Assembly (NCBI GenBank): GCA_029268615.1
Contig: JAQWNM010000013.1
Coordinates: 62,001-126,000, forward strand
DNA from: SAR86 cluster bacterium
Lineage (GTDB): Bacteria > Pseudomonadota > Gammaproteobacteria > Magnimaribacterales > Magnimaribacteraceae
Direction: 5' to 3'
Length of the DNA: 64,000 bases
In this document: piece by piece, positions 8,375 through 18,319 of the stretch
Position numbering within the stretch: the stretch's first letter is position 1
How the letters are laid out: each line of letters starts with the position of its first letter
Notes under the pieces: model-generated
What the model was told of the DNA's origin: nothing
Seen by the model: only the letters and a program-made list of their open reading frames with translations
Database searches by the model: none
Made by a program: the position numbers and the translations under genes

Positions 8375-9546
8375 TTCTGTCTAATTAATATCTCGCTGAT
8401 TACAGAACTTCCTGATCTTCTAGAGGAACCGGTTTCAACTACAAAACCTCGATCAATGAATTCGCGCTTAATTTCCTCTAAATTTTCAAATTCAGGGCTC
8501 TCAATTTCTAGTAAAAATAAATTATTTTCTTTATCGAAATTTATTGAGAAAATAGAAGCATCTAAATTATTAGATAATATTTCTGAAGAAATTAAAAAAG
8601 TATCCATAAACCTTCCTATTCCTTGTTCTTCGATACCCTTTAACTTCTTCTTAATTTGACGTGTAGTATTGCCAGTAAGAGGTTCATTTGGATAAAGCTC
8701 TTGATAAGATTTGATAGACAAATTATTAAAATTGTTAGTTAAAGATTCATTTTTATAAGCTGAGATAGTCATATTTAATATCTGTAAAAGAAAAATACTA
8801 AAAACTGAAAGAATAACTATATACCAACTTTTTATTAGCTTATTCCATGAAACCTTTGGTAGAAAATTGCCTGTCAATAAGTTTAATTCAAAAAAGAAGT
8901 TATCTACATTTAAGTTAATAAAATCTGCCAGATGCTTAATCTGAAAAACTACATCTCCAAAATCTACTTTAGGATTACCATCATGATATACAGACATCTT
9001 AGAAATTCCATACTCAGATAAACCCTCTTGAACAAGAGAAGATATAGTTACTTTATCTGAGCTCCACCTCCATTTATTTCCATAATTAACAAAAGAAGAA
9101 TCCTTATATGAGACTAGAAAACCTTCATTGGTTTTACTAGATATGAAAGATTCTATTGGTATTATAGATTTGGGATGCAAGTAAATGCCTTGCATCAAAG
9201 ATAAACATTTCTCAATGACAGCTTTTGCAGTAATTGAAACTAATAAAAAGCCATCTTCATCTCTTGATGTAAAAGTTAAATGGTAATCACTCATATTACC
9301 TAAAGTTATATCTTCGATTAAATGAGGTATCATTTTATTTAATTGAGATTTATTAACTGGCGGAACTTTTATTCTCTTAAATCTTGTTCCAGAATTAGAA
9401 ATAATCAGATGAATTTTAAATTGGTCATATCCCTGAAAGTTTTCTTCTACAAAAGAAACTCTCTTGTACGAATTGTTTCCATCATCTATTAAGAAATCAA
9501 TGAAATCATGATCATGTGTATCTAAAATGAGAAATAAATTATCCAT
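8371..9546 (-). CDS. gspL: Type II secretion protein L
   Basis: This 391-residue protein has an actin-like cytoplasmic domain (1-230) with the typical segment VNKSQLNKMIPHLIEDITLG, a transmembrane helix (about 240-260, WYIVILSVFSIFLLQIL) and a periplasmic domain. GspL links the GspE ATPase to GspM and the pseudopilus platform. It overlaps gspK by 8 nt and gspM by 4 nt. Length and domain order are normal for the family. Confidence 0.88.
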   Translation of the reverse strand: MDNLFLILDTHDHDFIDFLIDDGNNSYKRVSFVEENFQGYDQFKIHLIISNSGTRFKRIKVPPVNKSQLNKMIPHLIEDITLGNMSDYHLTFTSRDEDGFLLVSITAKAVIEKCLSLMQGIYLHPKSIIPIESFISSKTNEGFLVSYKDSSFVNYGNKWRWSSDKVTISSLVQEGLSEYGISKMSVYHDGNPKVDFGDVVFQIKHLADFINLNVDNFFFELNLLTGNFLPKVSWNKLIKSWYIVILSVFSIFLLQILNMTISAYKNESLTNNFNNLSIKSYQELYPNEPLTGNTTRQIKKKLKGIEEQGIGRFMDTFLISSEILSNNLDASIFSINFDKENNLFLLEIESPEFENLEEIKREFIDRGFVVETGSSRRSGSSVISEILIRQK

Positions 9547-10531
9547 CGTAGACTCCTATATTCCTTGATAAGATGGAAACAAATCCTGAGTCTTCTAGGC
9601 TCATAACGGATTCCATGTAATAAGGATATCCTTGAGCCAGGACCTTAGTTTTTAAAAGATAAAAATATGAATTTACTCTCAATTGCGATCTTACAGATTT
9701 TGATACTATAACGTCTTCAAGTTCTGGGTGCGCCCAAAATTCAGCTATATCTAAAAAACCACCTTCTGGACGATCTCTCAAAATATTTTTTGCACTTGTT
9801 AAAGAAAAATTTTCTCCAAAAAACATTGCTAATAAGGCCGGTTTATCTTCAGGGATGGCATTAATATTTACGCTCGTATTACCTATTAATGGCAAAGAGC
9901 AAAGATAAGGTGATAAATTTTTTACAACTTCCATCGAATAGTTTTTAATGCTGTTTAATTCTAATAATACCGATATAGGTTGATTTCCTGTTCTGTAAGA
10001 GGGGTCTTTCCTAATATAATAATCATCTTCAGCACCTAAAGAATCAGAATAAAAAACGTCACTATCTAGCCAATCCACTAAAGGATATATTAAACCTCCT
10101 ATCTCAAAATCATTAAAACTTAAAACTTTTAATAACCTCTTATAATGATCTACACCACCCTGATTAATAATTGAGTCTCCACTTATTTCGTCTTTTCTAA
10201 TCAGGCTATTCACATTAAAGCATGCATTTAAATCTTTAAGGCTTCCTTCTATTTGGGCCCCTTCCAGGGTAACTTTAATTACAGGTAAATCATTATCTGC
10301 AATAATTTTAGACCTATTTTTTTCTCTTACTCTTTGCTCTAAGAAATTAGAAGCAGTTGATTCAACTCCCACTGCATACCATTGGGCTTGTTGCCTATTT
10401 TTCAGATCATTAGAAAATTTAGATAAATTAATAAGATTATTAGAGGAAAAAACACCTACGGAGGTAATAATAGCAACAACCATTAGAACAAGAATCAAAG
10501 CAGCGCCTCTTTCCTTGACTGAAATAGTCAT
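9539..10531 (-). CDS. gspK: Type II secretion minor pseudopilin K
   Basis: This 330-residue protein begins with a prepilin-type leader cleaved after Gly9 (KERG|AALILVLMVVAI). It lacks Glu at mature position 5, as is characteristic of GspK, the tip pseudopilin. The long globular domain includes the NVNSLI segment and acidic clusters (LVDWLDSD, LGAEDDYY) that in homologues help bind calcium. It overlaps gspJ by 4 nt and gspL by 8 nt. Confidence 0.92.
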   Translation of the reverse strand: MTISVKERGAALILVLMVVAIITSVGVFSSNNLINLSKFSNDLKNRQQAQWYAVGVESTASNFLEQRVREKNRSKIIADNDLPVIKVTLEGAQIEGSLKDLNACFNVNSLIRKDEISGDSIINQGGVDHYKRLLKVLSFNDFEIGGLIYPLVDWLDSDVFYSDSLGAEDDYYIRKDPSYRTGNQPISVLLELNSIKNYSMEVVKNLSPYLCSLPLIGNTSVNINAIPEDKPALLAMFFGENFSLTSAKNILRDRPEGGFLDIAEFWAHPELEDVIVSKSVRSQLRVNSYFYLLKTKVLAQGYPYYMESVMSLEDSGFVSILSRNIGVYDG

Positions 10532-11136
10532 AAAGTTGTATTAGATAAAATAAACAACTTTTTTATGGCCCCTATAGATTGAACTCTAAATATAACTTCA
10601 ACTATCTTAGGAAGTTTATTGTTATCTAAGTCAGTTACATCTGGCCATCGATCGGTCCAAATAGTATCTTTATAAAACCTCACCTCTACTTCTTCAACTT
10701 GAGATAATAAAATCTGGCTATAGACAGGGGTATCCTCTGTTCTATCTGCATAAAAATATTCCTTTCTTTGAATGTTACCATCTATCAAAAAATACTCTAT
10801 CCATCTGACCGCTCCTTTTGTTTTATCTACTGTGAGGGTATTAATACTAAATGATAGGAAAGGTGAATCATCTAATTCACTCTGATTATTACCTTTAAAG
10901 GAATAATCAATATAATCTCCTTTATTGTCTCTGGCCCTTCTATTGATGGACTGTATGAGATCTTGGCTAAGTTGCGTATTTGTTAATTCTAATCTATTGA
11001 TTAATTTAGATCTTTCAGAAACTTCAGCATTATAACTAAGGCTAGTAGAAAGGCCTGAAAATAATAAAACACCTAAAAGACCTAATAATGAGATAGAAAC
11101 TAAAACCTCTACTAAAGTAAAACCTTTTTCTCCCAT
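10528..11136 (-). CDS. gspJ: Type II secretion minor pseudopilin J
   Basis: This 202-residue minor pseudopilin has a leader cleaved after Gly5 (GEKG|FTLVEVLVSISLLG) with Glu at mature position 5 and a beta-rich globular part typical of GspJ (NRLELTNTQLSQDL, later VEVRFY). GspI, J and K form the tip complex that starts pseudopilus assembly. Its ATG shares one base with the gspI stop. Confidence 0.92.
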   Translation of the reverse strand: MGEKGFTLVEVLVSISLLGLLGVLLFSGLSTSLSYNAEVSERSKLINRLELTNTQLSQDLIQSINRRARDNKGDYIDYSFKGNNQSELDDSPFLSFSINTLTVDKTKGAVRWIEYFLIDGNIQRKEYFYADRTEDTPVYSQILLSQVEEVEVRFYKDTIWTDRWPDVTDLDNNKLPKIVEVIFRVQSIGAIKKLFILSNTTL

Positions 11137-11501
11137 TACAAAGTTTTATAGCCTAAAAGGGAGGCAATCTCTTTGCCATCTTGTCTACTAACAGTAATAT
11201 TAATTTGAGCAGCTCTCCCATCTTCAGAAAAATCAATGTCTCTAATCCACGAAAATTCTCTATCTGCCTGCATAGAAGTACCAGATGCATATACTAATCC
11301 GTCCTCTGAAAGCATTGTTTGAATTAAGATATTTTCAGCCACTATCCCTGCTAAATAATCTTCTTCCATAAAACCAGAAAAAATTGCATTGGAAGAAAAT
11401 ATTTTCAATCCAGATATTAAAGCAAAAGATAAGATTCCAAAAGCTACAAGCACTTCAACCAAAGTAAAGCCTTTTTCTAATGGCTTGATCACTTTTACCA
11501 A
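11136..11501 (-). CDS. gspI: Type II secretion minor pseudopilin I
   Basis: This 121-residue protein has a prepilin leader with cleavage after Gly11 (EKG|FTLVEVLVAFGILS), Glu at mature +5, and the length of GspI. The start shown is TTG; GTG at 11492 (codon 4) is an equal option, since gspG ends at 11495. It follows gspG directly with no gspH between them, which is unusual. Confidence 0.9.
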   Translation of the reverse strand: MVKVIKPLEKGFTLVEVLVAFGILSFALISGLKIFSSNAIFSGFMEEDYLAGIVAENILIQTMLSEDGLVYASGTSMQADREFSWIRDIDFSEDGRAAQINITVSRQDGKEIASLLGYKTL

Positions 11502-11926
11502 TTACCTATATCCGAATTATCGCCTTCGCCACCTATATCCCCATCAGCCCCTAAGGAAAAAAGATCATAATCTCCATTTTCTCCTGGAATATTATATTGA
11601 TATGGGTTACCCCAAGGATCATCAGGAAGTCTCTTTATATATCTTCTTGAAGAATTATTTGTTTTATCTTGGCTAGATGAAACCAAGAAACTTAAGCCTT
11701 GATCTTCAGAGGGGTAGGTATATTTTTCCAATTTATACATTTCTAGGGCGTTCTCTAATATTACTATATCTGCTTTAGCTTTCTCTATACGAGCCCTCTC
11801 TTGACTAGGCATAACATTCACAGCAACTAAACTTGTTAAGAGTCCAATAATCATTAGTACAACTAAGATTTCTATTAAACTAAATCCATGTTCAAACTTA
11901 TTTAAGATCTTATATTTTTTTTTCAT
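11495..11926 (-). CDS. gspG: Type II secretion major pseudopilin G
   Basis: This 143-residue major pseudopilin has a leader cleaved after Gly14 (EHG|FSLIEILVVLMIIGLL), Glu at +5, and the GspG core: ALEMYKLEKYTYPSEDQGL, then LPDDPWGNPYQY and the acidic C-terminal DLFSLGADGDIGGEG that in homologues binds calcium. It polymerises into the pseudopilus driven by GspE. It lies 7 nt after gspF. Confidence 0.95.
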   Translation of the reverse strand: MKKKYKILNKFEHGFSLIEILVVLMIIGLLTSLVAVNVMPSQERARIEKAKADIVILENALEMYKLEKYTYPSEDQGLSFLVSSSQDKTNNSSRRYIKRLPDDPWGNPYQYNIPGENGDYDLFSLGADGDIGGEGDNSDIGNW

Positions 11927-11933
11927 AACTTTT

Positions 11934-13142
11934 TTAACTTATTAAAGAAATATTATTCATTTGCATCATAGGTAAAAGGATGGCTGCCACTATTACTGCA
12001 ACTATACCTCCCATGATAACTACAACTAAAGGTTCCAAGAAACTCATCATAAGTTTAGTGGACTGTTCAAACTCTTGATCTAGATATGAAGAAGTTTTTA
12101 CCAACATCTTTTCTAAGTTTCCGCTTCTTTCTCCACTTGCTACCATTTGGATTACTATAGGCGGAACTTCTTTTACTGAAGCAAGAGATGCTGATAAGGA
12201 CTCACCTTCTCCTACCTTTACTAAATTTTTTATTAATTTTGTCTTCAACTCTGAATTTGTTAATGTTTCTGAAGAAATATTTATTGAATGCAATATTGGT
12301 ATATTACTAGATCTTAAAATACTCAAGGAACTAGTAAAACGAGTAAGATTAGAATTGATTATAAAAGTTTTAATTAAAGGTAATCTAAGTAGAATTTTAT
12401 CAAAAAAACTAACAAAGATTTCTTTTCCAAAGTACCTAGTAATAATAACTATAAATATAACAAGAATTACTAAAAGCCAAGGGCCGGTTCCAGTCAAGAA
12501 ACTAGAAAAAGAAATTAATCCTTGGGTTAAAACAGGTAAAGCTTGATCGGTATTAGAGAATTGATCAATTATACTTGGAACTACAAATACGAGTAAAAGA
12601 CCTACTATAATTAAAGCCATAAATATTAGCACCAGAGGATAGATCAATGCAGCTACAATGCTTTGTTGTATTTTATTCCTTTGTTCTAAATAATTCCCAG
12701 TATTCTCTAGTATTTCCTCTAATTCTCCACTTTCTTCTCCTGCGGCAATCAAAGAAACATATAAATTATCAAAAGTCTCCGGGAATTCTTTTAAAGATTG
12801 CTTAAAGCTTACGCCTTCTTTAATTTTTGACGATAAGACTAAAGATAATTCTTTAACCTTCTGATTAGAAGATTGGTCAGCTATTGCCCGCAGGGCTTCA
12901 TCTAATGGAACGCCGCCCGATAATAAAGCTGATAGCTGCCTTGTCATAAGGATTGTATTCTTAAGCCCTATTCCTTTTTTAAATATTTTAAATATAAATC
13001 TATTATTTATTTTTTCCACACTTAAGGGGGAAAGGTTTTTGCTTATTAAATCTCTTCTGACAGCATCAGGATTATCTGAAGACATAATTCCTTTTTTTTG
13101 ATTGCCATCTTGATCTATGGCAACATAATTATATCCGTCCAT
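11934..13142 (-). CDS. gspF: Type II secretion inner-membrane platform protein F
   Basis: This 402-residue protein has the two repeated T2SF domains (about 70-195 and 270-395) with the pattern LSALLSGGVPLDEAL and its second copy SILRSSNIPILHSI. Each ends in membrane helices (YPLVLIFMALIIVGLLLVF, and the C-terminal VVVIMGGIVAVIVAAILLP). GspF is the polytopic base that couples the ATPase to pseudopilin insertion. It begins next to the gspE stop, with no gap. Confidence 0.95.
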   Translation of the reverse strand: MDGYNYVAIDQDGNQKKGIMSSDNPDAVRRDLISKNLSPLSVEKINNRFIFKIFKKGIGLKNTILMTRQLSALLSGGVPLDEALRAIADQSSNQKVKELSLVLSSKIKEGVSFKQSLKEFPETFDNLYVSLIAAGEESGELEEILENTGNYLEQRNKIQQSIVAALIYPLVLIFMALIIVGLLLVFVVPSIIDQFSNTDQALPVLTQGLISFSSFLTGTGPWLLVILVIFIVIITRYFGKEIFVSFFDKILLRLPLIKTFIINSNLTRFTSSLSILRSSNIPILHSINISSETLTNSELKTKLIKNLVKVGEGESLSASLASVKEVPPIVIQMVASGERSGNLEKMLVKTSSYLDQEFEQSTKLMMSFLEPLVVVIMGGIVAVIVAAILLPMMQMNNISLIS

Positions 13143-14618
13143 TTACAACTCTTTAGTTACCCTTAAAACCTCGTCAAGCGAAGTAAGACCTTGCATAACT
13201 AGTTCTAGTCCAGATTCAAACAACCTATTTTCTTCTGAAAAGCTCAATTCAGTTAATTCTTCTTCTGAAGCATTACTATTTATTGCTTCTTTTACCATGT
13301 CATCAATACTAAAGAATTCAAAAAGACCAATTCGACCCAAATAACCAGTTTCATGGCATTCTTCGCAACCAACACTTACATACACTTCAGACGAATCAGG
13401 TAGATGAACATTATCTGATACAGTTTCTTGTTTTTTACATTTAACACACAATCTCCTCACTAGTCGTTGTGCTAAGACTCCTTTTAAAGATGAAGAAAGT
13501 AAATAAGATTCTATTCCCATATCTCTTAAGCGCGTTACTACTCCTACTGAGTCATTCGTATGAACAGTGGATAAAACAAGATGACCTGTAAGACTTGCTT
13601 GAATTGATATTTCTGCAGTCTCTAAATCCCTAATTTCTCCCACCATCACAACATCAGGATCTTGCCTTAGTATAGCCCTTAAACCTCTAGCGAAAGTCAT
13701 GCCTACCTTTGTATTTACTTGAGTTTGCCCAACCCCTTCTAGACCGTATTCAATAGGATCTTCAACAGTCAAAATATTTCTTGTCTTATCATTTAAAATA
13801 TTTAAAGCTGAATAAAGAGTAGTAGTTTTTCCTGATCCAGTTGGGCCACTAACTAAAACAATTCCATTCTGCTTCTTTAGGATTTTCTTAACTTGACTTA
13901 ATGTGTTTGAAGACATACCTAATTGCTCTAACCCTAATTGAGTTTCTGCCTTATCTAAAATTCTTAAGACTAGCCTTTCTCCAAAACTAGAAGGTAAGGT
14001 AGAAACTCTTATATCTATCCATTTTTTTCCTAATTGCAATGACATTCGTCCATCTTGTGGAATCCTTTTTTCAGCAATATCCAGCTGTGACATAACTTTA
14101 ATCCGAGCATTTATCATTGGAGCCATCTTTTCTGAAGGCTTGAGGATCTCTTGCAGTACACCATCTACTCTAAACCTTATTGAAAGATAATTTTCAAAAG
14201 GTTCTATGTGTATATCTGAAGCACTCGCTTTTATTGCCTCGGATAAAATAGCATTAATTAACTTGATAACAGGCGCGTCATTATCTGTATCTAATAAATC
14301 AGATGTCTGAGGTAAGTTCTCAGCTAAAGCAGTTAAATCATAATTATCATCTATATTTTCAGCTAAAGCAGAGGAAGCCGTAGAAGAATTACCATAGATA
14401 TCTGAAATAATTATATCTAATTCTTCTATGCTCACTCTTTCAATAATTAGTGGCCTAGCAAAACAGGAATTTATTTCAGAAAGTGCCTGAAGTGATGTAT
14501 TTTGAGTACATTTAAGCTTCACTTCCGTAGTCAAAACTTTAAAGACAACCACTTGATGATCTTTAGCAAACCTATAAGGTATTTCTGGAGTAGTTGTATC
14601 TAGAGATAATTCATCCAT
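13143..14618 (-). CDS. gspE: Type II secretion ATPase E
   Basis: This 491-residue secretion ATPase has an N-terminal GspL-binding part, an N2E domain (ASASDIHIEP at 131-140), Walker A GPTGSGKTT at 258-266, the Asp and His boxes (TVEDPIEY; LVLSTVHTND), Walker B LRQDPDVVMVGEIRD, and a C-terminal tetracysteine zinc motif (CVKC about residue 400, then CEEC). It powers pseudopilus assembly at the cytoplasmic face. It lies 3 nt after gspD. Confidence 0.96.
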   Translation of the reverse strand: MDELSLDTTTPEIPYRFAKDHQVVVFKVLTTEVKLKCTQNTSLQALSEINSCFARPLIIERVSIEELDIIISDIYGNSSTASSALAENIDDNYDLTALAENLPQTSDLLDTDNDAPVIKLINAILSEAIKASASDIHIEPFENYLSIRFRVDGVLQEILKPSEKMAPMINARIKVMSQLDIAEKRIPQDGRMSLQLGKKWIDIRVSTLPSSFGERLVLRILDKAETQLGLEQLGMSSNTLSQVKKILKKQNGIVLVSGPTGSGKTTTLYSALNILNDKTRNILTVEDPIEYGLEGVGQTQVNTKVGMTFARGLRAILRQDPDVVMVGEIRDLETAEISIQASLTGHLVLSTVHTNDSVGVVTRLRDMGIESYLLSSSLKGVLAQRLVRRLCVKCKKQETVSDNVHLPDSSEVYVSVGCEECHETGYLGRIGLFEFFSIDDMVKEAINSNASEEELTELSFSEENRLFESGLELVMQGLTSLDEVLRVTKEL

Positions 14619-14621
14619 CGG

Positions 14622-16538
14622 CTAATTACTAGGATCTTTTGATTCTATGACTTCTTGCATAATACTTAATTCAGGGGTGATACGCCCTTGTTTCTTTAAA
14701 CTATTTTGAATAGCCTGGAAATAATTATATTTTCTACTACTAACTGCTCTTAATGAAGCAGTATCTCTTATTATCTTTGGCCTCATAAAGACAATTAAAT
14801 TTCTTTTTGATCTTGAAGTTGAACTTGATTTAAATAACCTTCCTATTAATGGAATATCCCCTAGAATTGGTACTTTCTTTTCTGATTCTTGCACATCATC
14901 ATCAATCAATCCCCCTAAAACTATCGTATCACCGTCTTCTACTAAAACTGTTGTTTGAATTTGTCTTTTACTAGTTATTAAGTCAGTTGTAGTTGCGGTT
15001 ATGGGACCCACAACACTTGAAACTTCTTGGTTAATTAACAATTTAACAGCATTTCCTTCGTTAATTTGAGGAGTTACAGTGAGTTTAACTCCCACTTCTT
15101 GTCTTTGAACTGTCCTGAAAGGATTAGAATTATTTGTACTAAGAGTCTCACCAGTTGTGATTGGTATCTCTTGCCCAACTATTATGGATGCTTGCTCATT
15201 ATCCATAGTCATAATAGAAGGTGTGGAGAGGACATTTGAATCTGCATCATTTGTCACAATATTTAATATGGCTGCAAAGCTTTCACTATCATTTTTTACT
15301 CTTGCTATACCAGCAGCCATACCTTCTAAGCCTAATAGAGAGTTAGATGCAGTTGAAGACAGATTCGAAGAAATATTATCATCATTAATTTGAGATCCAG
15401 TAATGGCAATAAGGTCTGGGTTTGGACTACCAAACCTCTGGGCCAGAGCTGGTGAATTTTTACCATCTCCAGAATAAAGCAACTGAACTCCAAGATCTTG
15501 AGCAAGTTTATCAGAAACTTCAATTATCAAAGCTTCTACTAGAACTTGTGCTCGCCTGATATCTAATTGTGAAATTATTGATTCTAAGGTTTTTAGTATC
15601 TCTGGTTGAGCTGATATTACTAATGAATTAGTATCCAGATGAAAGCTAATACTAGCATTAAAACCTTTTAATTCTCCTGAAGATTCTTTTTGACCTTCTA
15701 AATTTTTTGCTACATCCTTAAGGATGCTAGCAACTTCTTCGGCTTGAGCATATTTTAAATATACTACTTTTAAATTGCTAGATTCAAAATCTGACTTGTC
15801 TAGATCTTTTATAACGTCTTTTAATTGATTAACTAAAGCTTTTTGACCCCTAAGTAATAAAGAATTACTTCCATCTACGGCTATAACACTGTATGAATTT
15901 AAGGAGGAAGAATTTGATCCCTGATACATGGAATTAAGTATCCTTGAAATCTCATTTGCAGAAGTATTTTTTAACGGAATTAATTCAAAAAAATCAGCTG
16001 GACTTTTATCTAATTCCTTTAGAAGATTTTTTATTCTAATTAAATTCCCAACATAGTCAGCAATGATCAGGGAATTAGTTGCCTCATAAGCTGCAATATG
16101 ACCTTGTTTATTGATTAAAGGCTTTAATAGAGGAGTTAAATTTTTGGCATTAGCTTGTTTTAAACGTATAACTTCAGTTGTCAGGCTGTCTAAGTCAGGT
16201 CTTCCTGACGAAAAATCTTGCCTCCCACTTGATTCAGGCATAACTTTTACAACTCCACTATTTTCAATAGCTGAATAACCATGGACCTTTAAAACAGATA
16301 AAAATACAGCATAGGCCTCTTGATTATTTAGATCTTGATTTGAGACAACCGTCACCATTCCTTTAATTCTTGGATCTAAAACTATTGTTTTATTAGTAAT
16401 TTTAGCAATATCTGATGCGAAAGCTCGTATATCTGCATCTCTCAGGTTAATTGTAGCTGAAGATAAGATGCTTAATTGTAAAAGAAGAATGAGGCTTAAA
16501 ATACTCCTAATCTTAAGTTGTGAAGTTATGAATCTCAT
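14622..16538 (-). CDS. gspD: Type II secretion outer-membrane secretin D
   Basis: The secretin forms the outer-membrane gate. I take the start as ATG 16538 (638 residues), because it gives a good signal peptide (MRFITSQLKIRSILSLILLL, ending in an SSA-type site) and follows the gspC stop by one base (TGA-C-ATG). A TTG at 16553 would overlap gspC. The protein has N0-N3 domains (NLRDADIRAFASDIAKIT; several LKDLDKS-type repeats) and the C-terminal secretin domain with VGVKLTVTPQIN and VLGGLIDDD. No pilotin gene is seen nearby. Confidence 0.94.
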   Translation of the reverse strand: MRFITSQLKIRSILSLILLLQLSILSSATINLRDADIRAFASDIAKITNKTIVLDPRIKGMVTVVSNQDLNNQEAYAVFLSVLKVHGYSAIENSGVVKVMPESSGRQDFSSGRPDLDSLTTEVIRLKQANAKNLTPLLKPLINKQGHIAAYEATNSLIIADYVGNLIRIKNLLKELDKSPADFFELIPLKNTSANEISRILNSMYQGSNSSSLNSYSVIAVDGSNSLLLRGQKALVNQLKDVIKDLDKSDFESSNLKVVYLKYAQAEEVASILKDVAKNLEGQKESSGELKGFNASISFHLDTNSLVISAQPEILKTLESIISQLDIRRAQVLVEALIIEVSDKLAQDLGVQLLYSGDGKNSPALAQRFGSPNPDLIAITGSQINDDNISSNLSSTASNSLLGLEGMAAGIARVKNDSESFAAILNIVTNDADSNVLSTPSIMTMDNEQASIIVGQEIPITTGETLSTNNSNPFRTVQRQEVGVKLTVTPQINEGNAVKLLINQEVSSVVGPITATTTDLITSKRQIQTTVLVEDGDTIVLGGLIDDDVQESEKKVPILGDIPLIGRLFKSSSTSRSKRNLIVFMRPKIIRDTASLRAVSSRKYNYFQAIQNSLKKQGRITPELSIMQEVIESKDPSN

Positions 16539-16539
16539 G

Positions 16540-17373
16540 TCAATTAAGTTCAACTCGCAAAGACATACTATTCTCTCCTCTTAAGATATCTAGATCTACT
16601 TGATTCGAGAAATTGGACATCTCCACAGTCATAATAGGATCATTTACTGAGATTCCATTAACAGCTATAAGTAGATCTCCAGACTGCAGTCCGCTCTCCT
16701 CAAAAGCTTTTATATTCAGGCCAGGAAATACTTTAAATCCTTTCATAGATCCATTAGAAAAATAAGGTTCGAAAGAAACTACATCCTGTGAAGATATATT
16801 TATTGGCTTAGTTTTAACAAAATTCACTGACTTAGGATTATAAGATGCAATGCTAGAAATTAATGAAGTGTCATTAAAAGCAACACTTTCTCTAACTCCA
16901 TTTCTAGAAATAACTACCTTATGCTTCAAGATAGACTCTAAAATTGTGTCTCTTTCTATCACATCATTGACTGAATAAATTGCTTGTTTGCCCTTATCAA
17001 ACCCTAAAATAGCGGCATCTGCTACCCCTTGATCTGAATATCGAATTCCATAGAGGTGCAAAGGTAACGAAGTTGGCGGAACTTCTTGATCCAGATTTAT
17101 GTTACCTATAATTTTATTTTTTGGTTTAAACGGATCTATCTCTTTACTAAAAAGCACCTCTGTTAGTTCTTCTGAGCCTTCCGGACTAATTGTAAATTTA
17201 ATATCAAAATTTCTATCTATAATTAGATTAAAACCAATATTAAGAAATTGAAGAAGAAGAATAATTATTAAAAAAGGTTTAATAAGATTATTAATCTCTA
17301 ATAGTTTATCTTTTCTGCTATCAAGATAGGCTTTAAAAGAAATAAGATAATAATTATTTTGTAATTTATTCAT
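16540..17373 (-). CDS. gspC: Type II secretion protein C with PDZ domain
   Basis: This 277-residue protein has one N-terminal transmembrane helix (about 31-52, IKPFLIIILLLQFLNIGF), the homology-region domain (LPLHLYGIRYSDQGVADAAIL) and a C-terminal PDZ domain (FPGLNIKAFEESGLQSGDLL). GspC links the inner-membrane platform to the secretin and helps select substrates. It is first in the gsp operon and is divergent from pilD across a 100-nt gap that should hold the operon promoter. Confidence 0.92.
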   Translation of the reverse strand: MNKLQNNYYLISFKAYLDSRKDKLLEINNLIKPFLIIILLLQFLNIGFNLIIDRNFDIKFTISPEGSEELTEVLFSKEIDPFKPKNKIIGNINLDQEVPPTSLPLHLYGIRYSDQGVADAAILGFDKGKQAIYSVNDVIERDTILESILKHKVVISRNGVRESVAFNDTSLISSIASYNPKSVNFVKTKPINISSQDVVSFEPYFSNGSMKGFKVFPGLNIKAFEESGLQSGDLLIAVNGISVNDPIMTVEMSNFSNQVDLDILRGENSMSLRVELN

Positions 17374-17473
17374 GCTCTTAACACATTGACTCTAAAACTA
17401 GTTTAACAACTTTTAGATCACATATTGTATCCTACATGCAAGTAAAGATAACCTTAGTTGTCTTTTAATCAAT

Positions 17474-18286
17474 ATGTACTCTTTTATTATTAACAATAAT
17501 CAAATCGCTATACTGATATTCACTTTCCTGTTGGGGGTAATAATTGGAAGCTTTTTGAATACAGTTATTTATAGATTGCCTATCATGCTGGGTATTATTG
17601 AAAGAGTTGATAAATTTAAAAGGTTTAATATAGGCGAACCAAGATCCCATTGCAGAAACTGCAATAGTATCATCCCTTTTTACTTCAACATTCCTGTTAT
17701 AGGCTATTTTATTTTAAAAGGTAAATGTCACCATTGTAAATCTTTTATATCTTTAGAATATCCAACTCTTGAGATATTAACAGGAGTTACTTTTTTATGG
17801 TTAACTCTACTCTTAGGTTTTTCAAACTTTCTTATTTTTATGTGCTTTCTTTCAAGCACATTAATAGTAATAGCCGTTATTGACTTTAAGCATTTTATAA
17901 TTCCAAATTCCATTACATATACTTTAATTTGCTTAGGATTGTTAATTAATTACTTCTTTGAGATGACAATATTACGATATTCAATATTAGGCTGTGTTGG
18001 AGGGTTCTTACTTTTCATGTTTATAGAAAAAGCTTTCTTCATGATAAAGAAAATAGATGGTTTAGGCAGAGGGGATGCAAAACTTGTTGCAGCTATCGGC
18101 GCCTGGGTGGGTATTAATTACTTACCTTTAGTTATTTTTTTGGCCGCCTTTCTAGGTATCCTGTTCTTTATAATTTTATTAATGATAAACAAAAAAAGTC
18201 TAAATGAAAGTCTAAACATGGAGATACCCTTTGGAACTTTTTTAGCAATCTCTTGTATATTGATTATGCCTTTAACAATTAATTGA
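17474..18286 (+). CDS. pilD: Prepilin leader peptidase/N-methyltransferase
   Basis: This 270-residue polytopic membrane protein has the zinc-binding cysteine pairs C60-x2-C63 and C85-x2-C88, and the two catalytic aspartates of the aspartic prepilin peptidase family: Asp137 in AVIDFKHFIIPN and Asp201 in GRGDAKLVAAIGAW. It cleaves and N-methylates the pseudopilins GspG, I, J and K. Its place beside gspC fits a GspO role. No type IV pilus genes are visible, so it probably serves the secretion system here. Confidence 0.93.
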   Translation: MYSFIINNNQIAILIFTFLLGVIIGSFLNTVIYRLPIMLGIIERVDKFKRFNIGEPRSHCRNCNSIIPFYFNIPVIGYFILKGKCHHCKSFISLEYPTLEILTGVTFLWLTLLLGFSNFLIFMCFLSSTLIVIAVIDFKHFIIPNSITYTLICLGLLINYFFEMTILRYSILGCVGGFLLFMFIEKAFFMIKKIDGLGRGDAKLVAAIGAWVGINYLPLVIFLAAFLGILFFIILLMINKKSLNESLNMEIPFGTFLAISCILIMPLTIN

Positions 18287-18319
18287 ATAAATTATTTTTA
18301 AGAAAAAATTAAATAATAT

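Noticed and set aside
15251-15259. TTGTCACAA inside gspD (and another near 5811 in the aminotransferase).
   Set aside because: Single copies within coding sequence; they show that one box alone occurs by chance.
17465-17650. Antisense reading frame over the start of pilD.
   Set aside because: It is a shadow of pilD, with no ribosome-binding site and no family-like sequence.
18287-18319. AT-rich gap between pilD and the PiT gene as a possible terminator.
   Set aside because: Arms do not pair well; no G/C in the stem.
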